Shown: piece by piece, positions 25,701 through 40,700 of the stretch | Numbering within the stretch: the stretch's first letter is position 1 | How the letters are laid out: every line of letters begins with the position of its first letter | Source: Siphonodentalium dalli | Lineage: Eukaryota; Mollusca; Scaphopoda; Gadilida; Siphonodentaliidae | Direction: 5' to 3' | Assembly: GCA_032622095.1 (NCBI GenBank) | Contig: CP136069.1 | Coordinates: 32,958,194-33,022,193 of the forward strand | DNA: 64,000 nucleotides | Program-made: the position numbers and the translations under genes | Notes under the pieces: generated by a model | What the model was told of the DNA's origin: nothing | What the model saw: only the letters and a program-made list of their open reading frames with translations | The model's database searches: none

Positions 25701-28700
25701 GAAATCATTGTTTTCATTTCTCAATAACAAAATAACATTCTTCAGTAATTACGGGTCCAGTTTATGTTATATTTTATTTCCATCAATTATTTTAACAGAA
25801 AAAAATGCAAGCGATGTTAATTTATGTTTTATGTTGTAAATTGGAATCTAGGGCAGCAGCCCTGAATACCGGGAAGATATTCATAGTAATTTTTTTATTA
25901 TGACGTTCTGCGGATACCAATCACCCACTTATGTACACACATAGATGTCCAAATAAAAGCTCATGGTTGAAGAGACTGACACAAATCACCCACTTATGTA
26001 CACACATAAATGTATCGATAAGACCTCATGGCTGAAGAGATGGATACAGGTATTATCACCACAAGATAAATTGACATACATTACCAAGGTCCAATTTGAC
26101 ACAAAATAAGTGAGAACTGTCTAAGTAAGGGTTAGAGCACAATACTTCTTCTTTACCAGAATCAATCGAGTCGATGACGAGATTTATTCTGGTAAAGAAC
26201 TATTTGCGTGCTCTGGCCGAATTAGAGCACAATTTATCCCACATAATGCATTCAACTTAAAATGTGCCGTGGAGCGTATTTTGACCACGACGCCCAACCA
26301 GTGCGCTGGCTGCGATTGGACTCAATAGCCGGTTAGCCACGCCCAACATAGTGATTAACATGAACTAATCGCGATGAATGTGAATAGATATGTCCGAAAC
26401 AAAACGGACGGGCACCAGTTTGAGGCGCCCGTGCGATTTGGCTGTTATGAGTTGCGTGTGCCTAAAAATGGGATAATCACTGATATTCCTTAGCCAGCCT
26501 TGGGAATTGGTGTGTTTTACCAAAATCAGGGAACGACTGCAACAATGGGGTTGTGCTCTAAGCAACTGTTCGGCTTATACACACGAAATCGCGTGTAAAA
26601 TAGGATCGCGAAACAACAAAACCAACCACAAGTAATTCTCGAGAACAATCACAAAAGCTCATAATTGAGAACGCTCTTTATTGATTACCGCTTTTGTGTT
26701 TTGAAGCACGGACGCTCTTTATAAGAGACGACCATTATAATTTTTGATACCACGACAAACAATAAAAACGTGTTAAAACGTCCTCTTGTGAAAGTCATTT
26801 GAAATCTGGCAATCATAACCTCATGTTAATGGACTCATTGGTCCGATCGAATTATTTGCTGGCATAGAAACGTATAGTTTTATAATGTTAAATAGGACAA
26901 TCATAATTTGACTTACCGCTTCCGTATGCTGATCTGAACGGAAGACTTGGCGTGGCTGCGTACATTGCATTCATTGGGAAGTATTTTGTGTATGGATGAG
27001 CGCAGTCCGGCAGGTTGACTTTGAGGAATTTTCTCACGGTGTTTGGAGTTCTGACCAACGCATCAATCTACAAGAAAACCAATGTCACAAAAGGTAACGC
27101 GCTCAAGATCATATATTATATACACATGATTGTAATTATAAAATATAAAATATATTGGTTTCGCGAATGACCAACTCAGAATTCCGTTAAAATAACAATA
27201 ACAACCAGCACCTAATTAACGAACCGGCGGCCGACTCCGCCGTCTCCAACCACAACCCCTAGTGGGCTGGAGAACGAAAAAAGTCTATAAAAGTTGAAAT
27301 ATAAGACTTACAAATTATCTTTTTCATTGTTTTAGTTGTAGTTGACATAGCTTATCACAAACCAAAAATCAACATTATTGGCATAACGTTAATTAACGAC
27401 AATAAACGAAATTGAAATTCCCAACTACACCTTTTACCGGACTCGACCTCCTGCTCGCAGTTCGACTTTTAATCATCCAGAAATTTCCCATTCTATAAAT
27501 AAAACACCCATGTTAATGTCAGCGCCCAAAACTCTTTAGAATATCCAGGACAGTATACACGCGGCGCGCGTAATGAGTGTAATACATTATATATTTTGCA
27601 GTTATGGGGCTACTAAATTACATTTTAGGAAATAAAATGGCAGATCCGATTTCGGCAATTCGCTTCGGTGCTGGTTGCGAGCGACAACGAAACAATACTC
27701 GCCCAGAGGAAGCGACATTCTTTTATTAACCCTTTACCCAACAAACCGGCCAAAACCGGCCAAATAAAGCTTCAACAGCCTAAAATATCTTCGGTCTGTC
27801 TCAATAGAACCATACAAATATGGATATCATTGGAACCGGCTCCTTGACCACATTGTGATAGTTACAGTTATGCCCTGTGCCAATGCATTCTCTTATATAT
27901 GCGAGTCGACCATAGGTCGCCTCGCATATATAAGAGAATGCATTGGCCTAAAAAAAATCTTTTTTTAACACTTTTTACCATTTTTTCTTACATTCTTTAA
28001 CAATTTTATAATTTTTAATGTGTTAAGCCAATGCATTCTCTTATATATGCGAGGCGACCTATGGTCGACTCGCATATATAAGAGAATGCATTGGCACAGG
28101 GCCCTTCTGTTGGGTAAAGGGTTAATCACTTTCATGTAGGGTTGCTGTAGCTTTACAGTGTAGAAAAGTATGAGGCAATGACGCCAATCTCACTCATGAT
28201 TTATGTCTTTAAAGCTAACCCTGTGCATCAAATTATATACTCCCACTTAGAGGAGATTACTGGATACCCAAAACATACAAAAAAAACCAGTGAAAATTGT
28301 AATTCCATACTTTTATAACTCATATTCCATACATTTATAATTTATGTGTGTCATGTTATGTTCTTATGTTTATCAGAATAAAAAAAAAAAAAAACCATTG
28401 TTGCATACAATGTGGTGAGTGATATGCATTATTAGGTCGTCAGGAAGCTATCAATCAAGTTTCATCTGAACGTTTTAGTTCATTAGTGTTCTAAGCTGAG
28501 GAACCCGTGTACATGTTTTGCGTTGGATTGATTACTTGATTGTCTTTACAGTGACGATAACGATGGTAAACATCAAGTGTTGTGATGTCAGCCCTTTCTA
28601 CTGAAAATAATCTCACATTGAACTGATTTCAAAAAAACAAATAAGACAATATCTGAATTGACGGTGGGGAATCACGTGGTTTAGAGGTTGGTGATTACCA

Positions 28701-31700
28701 CGCTTTCATAATGTTCAAACGCACACAAACATAACATACGAGAAACTGACACAAAACATAGCAGTTTGACTGTTACGAGCATATGCTAGCTTATTTTAAA
28801 AACAATTTGATACCTTATTTGTTCGGAAATACTTAGTGGTTTTCCATAACATTCTGACCAAAGTTGCCAGTCGGAGATGCGTGGAATACACCAGTCCGTA
28901 CATCTTGAAGAATCCTTCTACTGACAACTTTGATCAGAATGTTAGATCAAACAACTGAATTTGGACATAAATGAGGTATCAGCTTGTTTAAAAAATAGTA
29001 TAGCATCTGCTCGTATAGCGGTAGAAATAATATGTAATATGTAATATCTTAGTTGTTTGCCTTTTTTCCACGCTTCTAGTCGCGTTTTAGATCGCCTCGG
29101 CCATTTTGAATGCGTGTTACTCATCAACTCGAAACCACGTGATTCCCCATCGTGTGAATTTATATGGGGATTAAACTTACCTGTTTGTTATTCATCCTGA
29201 CGGCCAGTCTGACCATGGCGGCTCCAGTCATTGGGGCCGTCTGTGGACATGAGGCTTCCATATTGTGGTAGAATGTGGATGCGAGGAAATCTTCAATTCT
29301 GACGAACCATGTTCTCGCACGTGGTGAGAGGACAGCCTGGAGCGAGAAATCGAACAAGTTTAAATTGAGCATCTGGTAAGCCTATTCTCGTGACAATGAT
29401 CTCGTTGTGACAGTTATATGATTTGTTTTAGGTTCACAGTGAGCTTAGTGAACATTCAGACGATCACGATACAATCACCACGCCGGGAGGTTTTCCGGCG
29501 TGGGTAATAACCGTTAAACGGACTGCGCATGCTCACCACAAGATCGCGAGTAAACATGAGTATCAATCACTGTTTGATTGGAGATGCGAAATTGTTGGGA
29601 ATCCTTGGTTGGTTACCTCCACTTGCGACGGAATCGCTGTAGTGTGTACCTAAAACTCGTAGATGGAAAAGATCGTAGGGTAGTCAATCACATGGTTATA
29701 TGGAAATGTCGTAGGGTCCTCAACCACATGGTTAGATGGAAAGATCGTAGGGTAGTCAATCACATGGTAAGATGTAAAGGTCGCAGGGTAGTCGATCACA
29801 TGGTAAGATGGAAAGGTCGCAGGGTAGTCGATCACATGGTAAGATGGAAAGGTCGCAGGGTAGTCGATCACATGGTAAGATGGAAAGGTCGCAGGGTAGT
29901 CAATCAAATGGTTAGATGGAAAGGTCGTAGGGTAGTCGATCAAATGGTTAGATGGAAAGATCGTAGGGTAGTCAATCACATAGTAAGATGGAAAGGTCGC
30001 AGGGTAGTCGATCAAATGGTTAGATGGAAAGGTCGTAGGGTAGTCGGTCACATGGTAAGATGGAAAGGTCGCAGGGTAGTCGATCAAATGGTTAGATGGA
30101 AAGGCCGTAGGGTAGTCGATCACATGGTTAGCCAAGGCTTACGAACAATCAACAACGTCCTCATCAGCGACATCGCAATCGTGTGAACAAACTATCCACG
30201 ATATTGCCCAGCCCGATTCCTGCACTTACGATTGAATCGTGGTCGTCTGAACGTTCAGTTAGACTCGCCTCGTTTTGAGTGACTAGCGAACTGAAATGAG
30301 TCATTTTAGTGGTATATTGACTTCTTACACGTTCACTGTGGGCTGGAAATAAACTAACTGACGACTTATCAGATGTAAGATTATGCAATATTTCTTCTGA
30401 AAATTAGGGGATATATAAACTGAATAGAATGGGAAAAAAATAACCAAAAGCATTTTAATTTGAGTCTCTAGATTTTTTCCAAAAGACGAGGCCTAATATA
30501 CACAGAATGAGGTCCCAACAGGGTGAATTACGTGATGGTAGCCAAATGTGCATGGTACCGTTTTACCCTCTTCTTGGGGACCTCAATCTTCAATCATCAG
30601 ACACACTATTTCCTGACTTATTGATGGTTGTCCCACTCACAACGGCATAGTATGACATTAGCCTTCTCGTGGTCCAATGTTTATGTTTTCAAAATGAGAG
30701 ATAACTATATTTGGTTATAAATAACGTTTACGAAATACTGGATAAAGATTCTAAAGATTCACACCACACATATTTCGGGAACAATATGGACATTATTTTT
30801 GGTAGTTGGTGGGTGGGTTATGGGTTAAATTTTACAAAGCCAGCCCAAAGTTTCTCTCAAGAGGGCTAACTGATCCCATACATGGACCTTACCTCCTCAA
30901 AGTTAAAATTAATTGGTTTTCTTAATTGCGTATTGTTTTCTAATTCTATTTCCTCGAGAAAACCTTTTCTTGACTAACTATTTGTCTTCCTCTGGACATT
31001 GTGTTTCTAGTGTTGAGAAAACTTTTTCTTGCTTTATTGCATTTTCTAATTTGTCTAACTATTGAGTTTCTTAACTTTTCTCTAAACACGAAAACAAATT
31101 CAAATTATGTAAGAAAATACGTTTTCCAGTTTTAAGAAAAACCTTCTACAACAAGATTTGTTTCAATTAAATTTTCTTAAATAAAACTTTATGCAGCTAG
31201 GTTTAATTTTCTTACTCAACAGAAATAACATTCGTTGAAATATTAATCTAGTAAATGTTTTCTCCTAGAAAAATATAATGAGAAATATTTTCGTAGCTAT
31301 TCTCCCTAGGACATTTATCAGTTTATGTGTTGTTTTCTCATATTGAGAAATTATTTTTGGTAGTGTGTGGTGGGTTCAAGTTTACAAAGCCAGCCCACAG
31401 TTTGATCCAAGAGGGTTAACTAATCTCATACATGGTCCTTACCTCCTCAAAGTTGACGAACACTGCGAGTTCTCTGTACATATTAACTTCATGGTGCAGC
31501 ATGTTTGCGTCTCTGTTAAGTGGTTCACGACCTGTAACCTCAGCGACTGCGAATTTTATAATACGTGGGTCACGTGTCATTATCTTAGACTGGTCCAGCT
31601 CCCATAGTAGCTGCTCTCCGCTCTTGTGGGCAAATGCCTGTCGATAGATTTAGCAAACACATAAAACAAATGACTGCATGCCGATAGATGGAGCAACCAA

Positions 31701-34700
31701 ATGAAACTAATAACTTCATGCCGATAGATGGAGCAACCAGATAAAACAAATACCTGCTTGCTGATGGATGACAAAACAAAGCAACAAGGGAGCAATGCAG
31801 ATGGAATAATACGTACATGTGAATATACGAAATACCTATTATATGGCGAAAATGTCTGTGATGAATATAATTTTGTCATTTTGTGTACTAAACTTAAAAT
31901 TATACATAATCCGATTATGTGGTCCGCGTATCATCAGATTCCAACAACAAAAACCATTTCTTCAAAAGATGCTTCAGTTATCAGAATCGATTATTTACAA
32001 ACAAACAATATGACAACCACTGTCAACTCTAGTATACAATTTTCCAAAACGTGTTATAAATCCACATTTTCTTCAACGCAATTTGGTATCGAGAGTATGG
32101 CGATCGGCTCGTCGAATATTTGCTAGGCCAAATACTGGTGCTGAAAAATATCAGATTAAAAAAAAAGTCGATATCTGACAACTCTAAGCTTTGATGGGTG
32201 GGTTCATCGACTCGTATCAAATATTTGTTACCCACGAAGCCAAAGAAAGAGTAATTTAGGAGCGTTAATTCGAATTGTGTATCTTTAACAACCTGCAGAA
32301 AACTATATCCCAAAGTAATACTGGTAAAATCATCACAGAAATATAGTTTACAGATTGCTGTCACTACTGAAAATAAATATATAAATATAAATAATGAGCA
32401 TTTTCTTTAAATTCGCATTTAAAAAGTTACTATGACGCAAGTATTACATAGTATATATCGTTGTAATATACGTGAGTCAAACAATTTAAGAAAACCGAGT
32501 GATGTATGCCTTATTATTATCCATCCCTTAACTAACACCATTTCCGATTGGGCAAAAGCCGCCACGTGATAGTCCTGGAAAAAGTCATATTGGACTTCCG
32601 AAAGTCATATTGGACTCGCGACTGTACAATATGACTTTTCATATTGGACTCCGTGACGTCACGAATTAACTCTATTGCGAAATGAATCGGTGAAATTGTG
32701 ATGCGCGCGCAACATTGATGGATTTTAGCAGACGTTTCACTTCCGCATTGAGTTTTTTCTCACTTCCGTTTACTTTTCCAAATCATGCTTTCTGATGATC
32801 AATATACGGTACAGGCTTTTATAGAGAATTAAGTGCCGACAAAATACCAAAAATAACCACAAAAGTTTTATTTCCAAAATTTGGATAAACATACAGATGG
32901 ATAATACAAATGTCATTATACAATGTTGTGTACAGTATGAGTTTTTCTTGTACTCGTTCAGGTTGTGGTGAAAAGTCATATTGGACTCGACACTGGCGTG
33001 TCTCGTCCAATATGACTTTTCACCACAACCTGGACTCGTACAAGAAAAACACATACTGTACACAACATTGTATAATAACTTTATATTATGTATTCCTGTA
33101 TTAACATTATTGTCTTTAGTATTACGCCCTCTTCAGTATTACGCCCTCTTTAGTATTACGCCCTCTTTAGTATTACGCCCTCTTTTCATATCTGCCACTG
33201 TCTTAGGTGTTGGACTAAATTTGATTAAAAACGTACTCGGTATTTACGAACTTGGTTGGACTAAATTTTATTAGAAACGCCCGTTACCTAGATACCCATT
33301 TTTCACAATCACTAAGTTAAAGCTCCAATATATTTTATATATGCCTAATAATATGATCGTGAGGGCATTACCATTTCTGACTATGATTTTCTTGTTATTT
33401 GTATTGTTTGTATATATATATATATACGTTGTAGCATGTTGCAACTTCGATGTTATCTATGCTAGTAAGCAATTCAATTTTTTAAAAGCGTGAAACTAGA
33501 CCAGAACCGAATAAATTTCGCAGGAATTAAGTTGTCTATTTGAATGTTCAGAAATAACCAGCACCAAGTTGAACGTACAGCGTACATACAACTGTGATTT
33601 AAAACCTCGAATTTGAATGAATAACATGGGTACATGACATAATAAACGTTCAATCACATTCTTATTATAATCGAAAAACATATATATGTTATATGGTAAC
33701 AATGACCAACGACAACTTAGCACCATCGCGGGTTGTTGAAAGTTGGGAGTAAGAACGTGCAATGAAAGTAATAGACTGCAGAGAAATGAGATACATTTAT
33801 TTTGTCACTTTACAGGTATTTGTGAAAAAACACACCTGCTTACATGAAACCAGGAGATAGTGTAAAAAACACACCTGCTTACATGAAATCATGAGATAGT
33901 TCATACTTTGTTTACACGTACGAGTAGATATTTGGAAATATTTACATACACTTAATATTACGCTTAATATTCCGTAGCTTCGCGGTAGACTCGACCCCTA
34001 AGCCGATGTGTTCATACACACACGAACCACATTGACCGCGATTTTTATCCGCCATAAACCAATGAATGAATGTTGGTCTAATTTGTGCGGGAGGTTACTA
34101 GTAATAGTTTTCACTCCACGGATTCCATTGAAGTTGAATAATGGGGATGATATAAACTTCGTTATTTTTTTAAGTATGTCGATATAAATGAAAACGGAGA
34201 ATTCAACGTTGTCACGTGGTCATAATAATGGGAATCAGTTCATTATTCTATCAGGAGATTGCTCATACCTTGATTATAATCTTCTGTTTCATTGATCCCT
34301 TGTAACCATACGTCACAGCGGCACGGACAGCCATCTTGGCGCAGCTGGGCTCCCATGAAAGTTTGGGTACGACTCCAGCTTTCGTGGCAGCTGCAATCGA
34401 ATCCACCAGTTTACATTCCGCTTCCTGTTTAATGCATTCTGCGACAATTGCTCTGAATTCTGGGATGTCAAAACGTTTCTCAATAGCCGCCTTTACAGCG
34501 GTGATGATCTCAAGTTGTTGTTCCTTAGCAACAGCCCATTGACTTCTACTAACAGCGGGGATGGTCTCGAGAACAACCTGTCCGCTGGCCATTCCTTGTA
34601 GTTTCATGTTGATGAGCTTACATTCGTGCAACACACGTCTAATCTCCCTAGCAATGAGAGCTGGAGACGCTGCCTCGCGCATGATTGATGGAACTCTCTT

Positions 34701-37700
34701 CTTCAGTTTTTCCTGAACTGAAAGGATCGCTGGTACTTCCGACATCCTGAAAACAGGGGCGGTTGCTTCGTATGTGACCTTTGATGCCAGAGCGTGGAAC
34801 AAAGGCTCGAGTTTCCATTCAAGCTTCTGGACCATATAGTTGGGGTTAGCAAGTTGGTAACTCATTTGTTCAATGATCTGAGGCAGGTTGGTCTTGTAGA
34901 CTGCGGGGTTCTTCTCAGCAAGGCGCTCGATCAAGGTGACACATTCTCTGTTCCACGTTGCTGCCTTTACCAACTTTACCAGTATAGCTGGGTGTGGGAT
35001 GCGGGCGTTCTCTGTAACGTATTCGTCAACTGCCTCCATAGCCGCATTGAGCTGGTTGACAGCCATTATATACCTCTGGACTTGTTGCACCAACACTGAT
35101 GGTTCGACCATCGTTGGATGCTGTGTGGCGGCAGATGCTCTGAGAGCCAACAAAACTTGCTGGAGCTCAACTTGCAGAAGGATGTCGTAGTATGGGCGAT
35201 GTGCATGGGGTAAGGTTGGTTTAATATAGACCTTCTCCTGTGCGATGTCTGAAATGAGTGGGATTGTATCGTATTAAGGATGATTTATAATGTGTGAAAA
35301 CCTAGACATTATCATAACACAGAGGCACGCTTAACTAATTATCTCAATATAAATAAAATATTTTTAACTCATGGAAACCAACATACGTTAACTCCTTTAT
35401 GCATAAATACATATCTCGTACTTGCGTGAAACTAACGGTTATGTTGCTGTTATGGATGGTACAATAACAATACAATATGAAAAATGTATAAGTTACGATG
35501 TGGATCTTTAATTACGATACAAAATATACGTTAAATTTTGATGCCCAATATACGGAAGTTGTTGTGTTTTCTTGCTCATTTCAATTTTCTTACTGATTAT
35601 GAACCTGCCTTTACATCAAGGGTGCTCTGTCTGTCACTTATGTCACATCCGGTGGGTAATACAATGTACCCCTTGTCGTGGACTCAAGTGTCACCCCATT
35701 TACTCTCACGTGTGTGTCATACAAACCTGAAATTATTGGAATGGTATTAAGGATGAGTTTGGTGCGAAGCTCTAGAGCAGCCAACATCTTCATAACCTCA
35801 TGCGGTACATCAGCGACCACTCCCATTTCAGATGGGTATTTGCCCCTTGGGCTCATCCCCCTTCCGGTTGAGTAGATGCCTTGCTCTTCCCTGGCAGTGT
35901 ATCTTTCAGCGTTGCCACTGGCTACAGATTCCTTGTAGGTGGTAGCGTCAACGTTCAGACATGCGCGAACGAGGTTCTTTTGGTTCAGCAAGACAAGGGC
36001 GGCTTTTCCGATAATTCTCTCGTCTGGAATCTCTCCACTATCAATGGAAGCGATGATAACATTCTGGAATTTCTCTGCACGGACGACAATCTGCTTCAAT
36101 GTTGCCTGCAATGCGGCCGGTCCGTTTTCAAGTACATTCTTCAAGTTCGCGGCCTGCAACATTTCCAGCTGTTGGACTTGTTTTCCAATTGCCATGTCTC
36201 TAGATGATAGGGCTGAGAGCAGATGTCTAGTTTCTTGGTTGTGGATTTCTGGGTAGCTTTCGAGCAGTCTGATCTGGTGTTGGAGAATTCTGGCATGTTG
36301 GACCTGTAAGATCGATCAGTACTACTATGTAAAGTTCCAGTTAATCAGTCATCCACTATTTTGTTCCCAATAATGAAACAATTAGTTGGTTGGTAAGCTG
36401 GGCTTTAGTTAACGCTACAGAGCTATTAGCTGTATGTGAGGGTACATTAATTTAACACTTTCACTATTAAATGGATTTCCCCTTTTCAGATATAAAATTA
36501 TAAATTGATAATGGTCCATTATTGAGCTGGAGTGTTATTCAGGAAATATAAGCAGACAACATAGTATACGAATTCAGAATGATTCATGTTCATTGCTGAC
36601 AATATAGTGTTCAGATAATAAGTTCAACGCGCGGCCTATGACCGTTTGTTGAGCTTATTCTCTGAACATTTCCCGAGGGAACTACTCGTCAATGAGTATT
36701 TAGTAAAGGCGTGGTTGAATCGCAAGCTGCTCGTCTATAACCGGAACAGTAAGCTGTCGAAAACTTGTCGCCCGCGAATCATCAAATACGCCACACACTG
36801 AGTGTGAGATGTCGATCCCGGCTTATTGAGAAATTAATTAAATATCGATCTCCGCTTATTGAGAAATGAACCAGAGTTATTATCTACGAACGGAAAATTA
36901 CGATCTGATGATATATATCCCATTGATGAGTGATAATTTCATTCGCCTATCAATTGGGTGTTCCTAATTATTAAACAATAGTGATTTATCCCCGATATCC
37001 AAATTATGAAACTCTGACAAATTTGTATTCACTAAATGCATTAGCAACATTCTTGTCGGATTGGTTTAAACAATGTTATTTTCCATCATTTTAATATTAA
37101 CAATTTACGTTGTTTAATACATGTATGTGTTTACAAACAAATATAGAATGACAGTACAAAGGGAATTTATGTTTGTGATCAATATCTGATGAGAGTGGAG
37201 AACAACAATAAGCTCGTGACTTTTAGGGAAGTCGCTCTCCCGTTGTGTCTATTGGACACTGTAAGATGTCTGCAATTTCGATTTGTAGGTTAGCGTTTAG
37301 ATTAAGTGCTCGATATTAGACATACTACATTAAATATTTGGTTTGATTTGTGTTTTGTCGGTAACACGGTAAGGTTGACTGAGAAATTGATGTAATGAGT
37401 GAAAGATTCTAGACTATGTTACACATCATAGCGGAACAAGTTCTTCGTTTCGTATTGTACGTTACTTTGAGAATACTGAAACTGACCGGCATATTTTGTT
37501 TTAACTATGGAGCTCCATAATACTATGGAAATCGATTTGATTGAATTAAATATTTTCGAAATTCTTCGAACATTATTATATTCTTTTTCAATATTATGGC
37601 GTCGTAACCATTAAGACAAATACTGACGGATAAGATAACATAAGCATTATCTGTCTGGGGACAAAGACACACTGTCAGACATTGGAACACTCAGTATCAT

Positions 37701-40700
37701 AATCACCTTGATTTGTTCCTCGATGACGCTACAGATGGCCGCATAACCGTTGTTCTGGGTTACGGCTGCCATTCTGTTAGCCATGTTCCTCAGCGCCTGG
37801 TGAACACGGATCTGTTTCGCGATGATGTGTTGTATGACACAAGCAGCCGATAGACCATTATGTCTCTCCATAATGTTGATGACGGAAGCGCATTTATCAG
37901 CAAGACGCTTTATCACAATGGGTTGTGGGGATGCAGACATGCTCTTGTATTGTCTGAGTTCGTTCTCAATGGTAACCTATTAAGGAATATTAGTGTAAAC
38001 CTATTATTATTATTCCCAATTCTAAACAAATAACATAAAATACGAATGACACAGACATGGAACATAGAAGTGGTAACATATGTAAATGGGGATCATTATT
38101 TAAATTGTCGCCCTTTTAGCTATATGCCCCGTCCCCAATAAGTAAGTGAGGGCTATAGATCAGACGGAAAGGTTCGGAACTAATAAGAACGATTGAGCTA
38201 TTGTAGCTTGTGTATCACTAATTTGATTTTGCCTTTCAATTTTACTAGTGTCGATATATTGTAATGGATCTTTCTATATTTGTATGGATACACCCACTCC
38301 AAACATACGACAGGCATATCAGCAATCAACAAATTAAATCAAAACGTCTTAACCCTTTGAACCCTGACTCCGCACAACGATCGACACCCTTACCCTGGGT
38401 TCCCAGTGGTATTTTGTATATTGTGGCCAGTGTTTAGATATATGGTGTTGTTTATTAATTATGTTCAAGTGGTGTCACATTTCTGAAACATTAGATGTAT
38501 GTTCCCCATGGACTACTGATTATTTTACGAACTGTTTACATTGCCATGTGGTCACTCCCTGGTAACGGTTGCTAGGCATCTACCCGATATTGAAATATAA
38601 TTATAGATTTTACGGTCGTAATTCAGCCCAAGGAAATGGCGTTTTTGATGCACTCAACACCCTATTGTGAAATTTGAGATATATCTGGCCAGAAGTCTGA
38701 TCCTAACTTGTATTTAAGGGTAGCAACGGTTGCTAAGCAAATACCCCAAATGATCGAATGACACCATTGCCCTGTGAATCCAATTGTAATATGCCCCAAT
38801 TTAGACATGCTTGGCATGCACATGCTACTGGTCTGAAATTTTACAGGTATGTTCCCATGGGCCACTGTGTATTTTTTTTAGAACGGTATACTTTGCCACA
38901 TGATCACTCCCTGGTAACGGTTTATACGCAACTACCCGGAACTGAAAGTATATTGCAATTATAGCTTATAGCGTCGTATAATTCCGCGCTAAGAAACGGC
39001 ATTTTCTATGCAGTCAATACCCTATTGTGAAACTGGAGATACATCAGGTCAGAAGATTGAACCTGCATGTAGTTTGTATTTAACGGTATCAATGTTTGCT
39101 ATGCATATAGCCCAAGTGATGACACCACTTCCCTGTGCATTCAATGGCATTACGTCCCGTTTTAGATATCGCCTATAGGGCACGGTGATGGTCATGTTCA
39201 AATGGTGCCACGAGTCTTAAACTTTACGTAATTGCTCAATAATGCACGATTTGATCACGTGTTTGTAATATGCATGCGCAAGTAGATCGGACTAGATGGT
39301 ATTGTGACCATGCAACCCATTTTCACAGTACTACTCTGGTGCAATGTCAAAACGTGTAGCTGTATAACGCAAATTTATGTACTATGGAGATATTTGATGT
39401 GATTGTATCATTTCACAAAAATCCATACATTTATCATTGTATCCTATGCGCATGCGCGAAACAAATCGACTCAAATAAGAAACTGCGTGCGCCTTCCTCA
39501 CATAAGACAGAACACTGATTATGTATGCAATACTAATTTAAACCAAAAAGAGTGATCGAAATGGTGTCTTTCTACAATCCTGCGAACCGCGCAACAATGT
39601 AGACCTTTACCCGAATCGGTTCAAATAATGTACGTTTGTTGAATTCTGCGCTGTGCGCATGCGCATGTTTTTCTACCCCAACTAGTCGGCAACAAACTCA
39701 TACACATGCACCCATGGCACTGCTGAAGTTCCTTGGGATAATTTACATAAATATAAGTGGATATACCAATGGTTATAACATGTATACACATGCTACATAG
39801 GTTTATGATGTCACTGAATGCTGTTGGCCGCTTTTGCGGCCAGTCGGGTGCATGAACGTATTCTGGCTGGCCGCTTTTGCGGCCAGTCGGGTTCAAACGG
39901 TTAATATAAGTCAAACAGACTATGACTTAACTTCACATTTATGAATGGACATAATCAAGTATATGACATTCAGTTATTAATTAAATATCACATTTTTGCA
40001 TTGAGTGACATATTATCGACATCGCTCCAAACTCGGATGATAATCCATTAAACTTGGCTGATAACCCACCAAACTCGGTCGGTTGATATCAGTTGCGAAT
40101 GTCATCAAGCGTTGTGGTTGTGACCAACGTAACATCCATTTGGGGGACGCAGTCACAGCGATAGTCAGACATAACGACAATTTCGAAATTGACATGATGT
40201 AATGGCGAGTGTTTCAGGTCATATCCGACTTGTGTTTGCTCAGTAATTTCAATGGAATCGTGAAAATCTACTTGGACAAATAACGTGCATGGTTATACAC
40301 GAAGTTGCACCACGTCAATATCTTATACATGTAAGTGATGTAAATTTAGTGATGTTATTTATGTTCTACCTGCTGTTCATTCAATCTTATATTTACAGCG
40401 ATAAACTGACATTGTTCATATAGTAATGTTATTACCTGATCTAACTAATAACGAGGTCATTACTTGGTAATAGTTGGATATCAGACAATAGATATCAGCC
40501 CTCGGTAACCTTCGGTATCAGCCCTCGCCAACCTTCGGTGTCAGGCTGGTATGATGTTACCTCGAGTTATCTCGGCCGATGTCAAACTAACCAAGTAATT
40601 ACTAATGGATTCCGTACACCAAAATGTCTATAGAGGATGTAGGCTAAAGACATGTTGAATAAGAATCAAGCCGGATGCGACCTCTGTTTGAGGCAAGCAT

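Noticed and set aside
29578-30186. 202-codon basic repeat protein on the plus strand
   Set aside because: By-product of the 36-bp minisatellite in an intron; the opposite strand is equally open.
33820-33905. Duplicate of the exon M donor edge
   Set aside because: Two tandem copies of 'cacacctgcttacatgaaa' occur in the intron, but they do not match the exon M boundary beyond 'caggagat'.
35262-35290. Trace of an exon L duplicate (shared 'gtattaaggatga')
   Set aside because: Only 13 bases match and no splice site is included; it may be chance.
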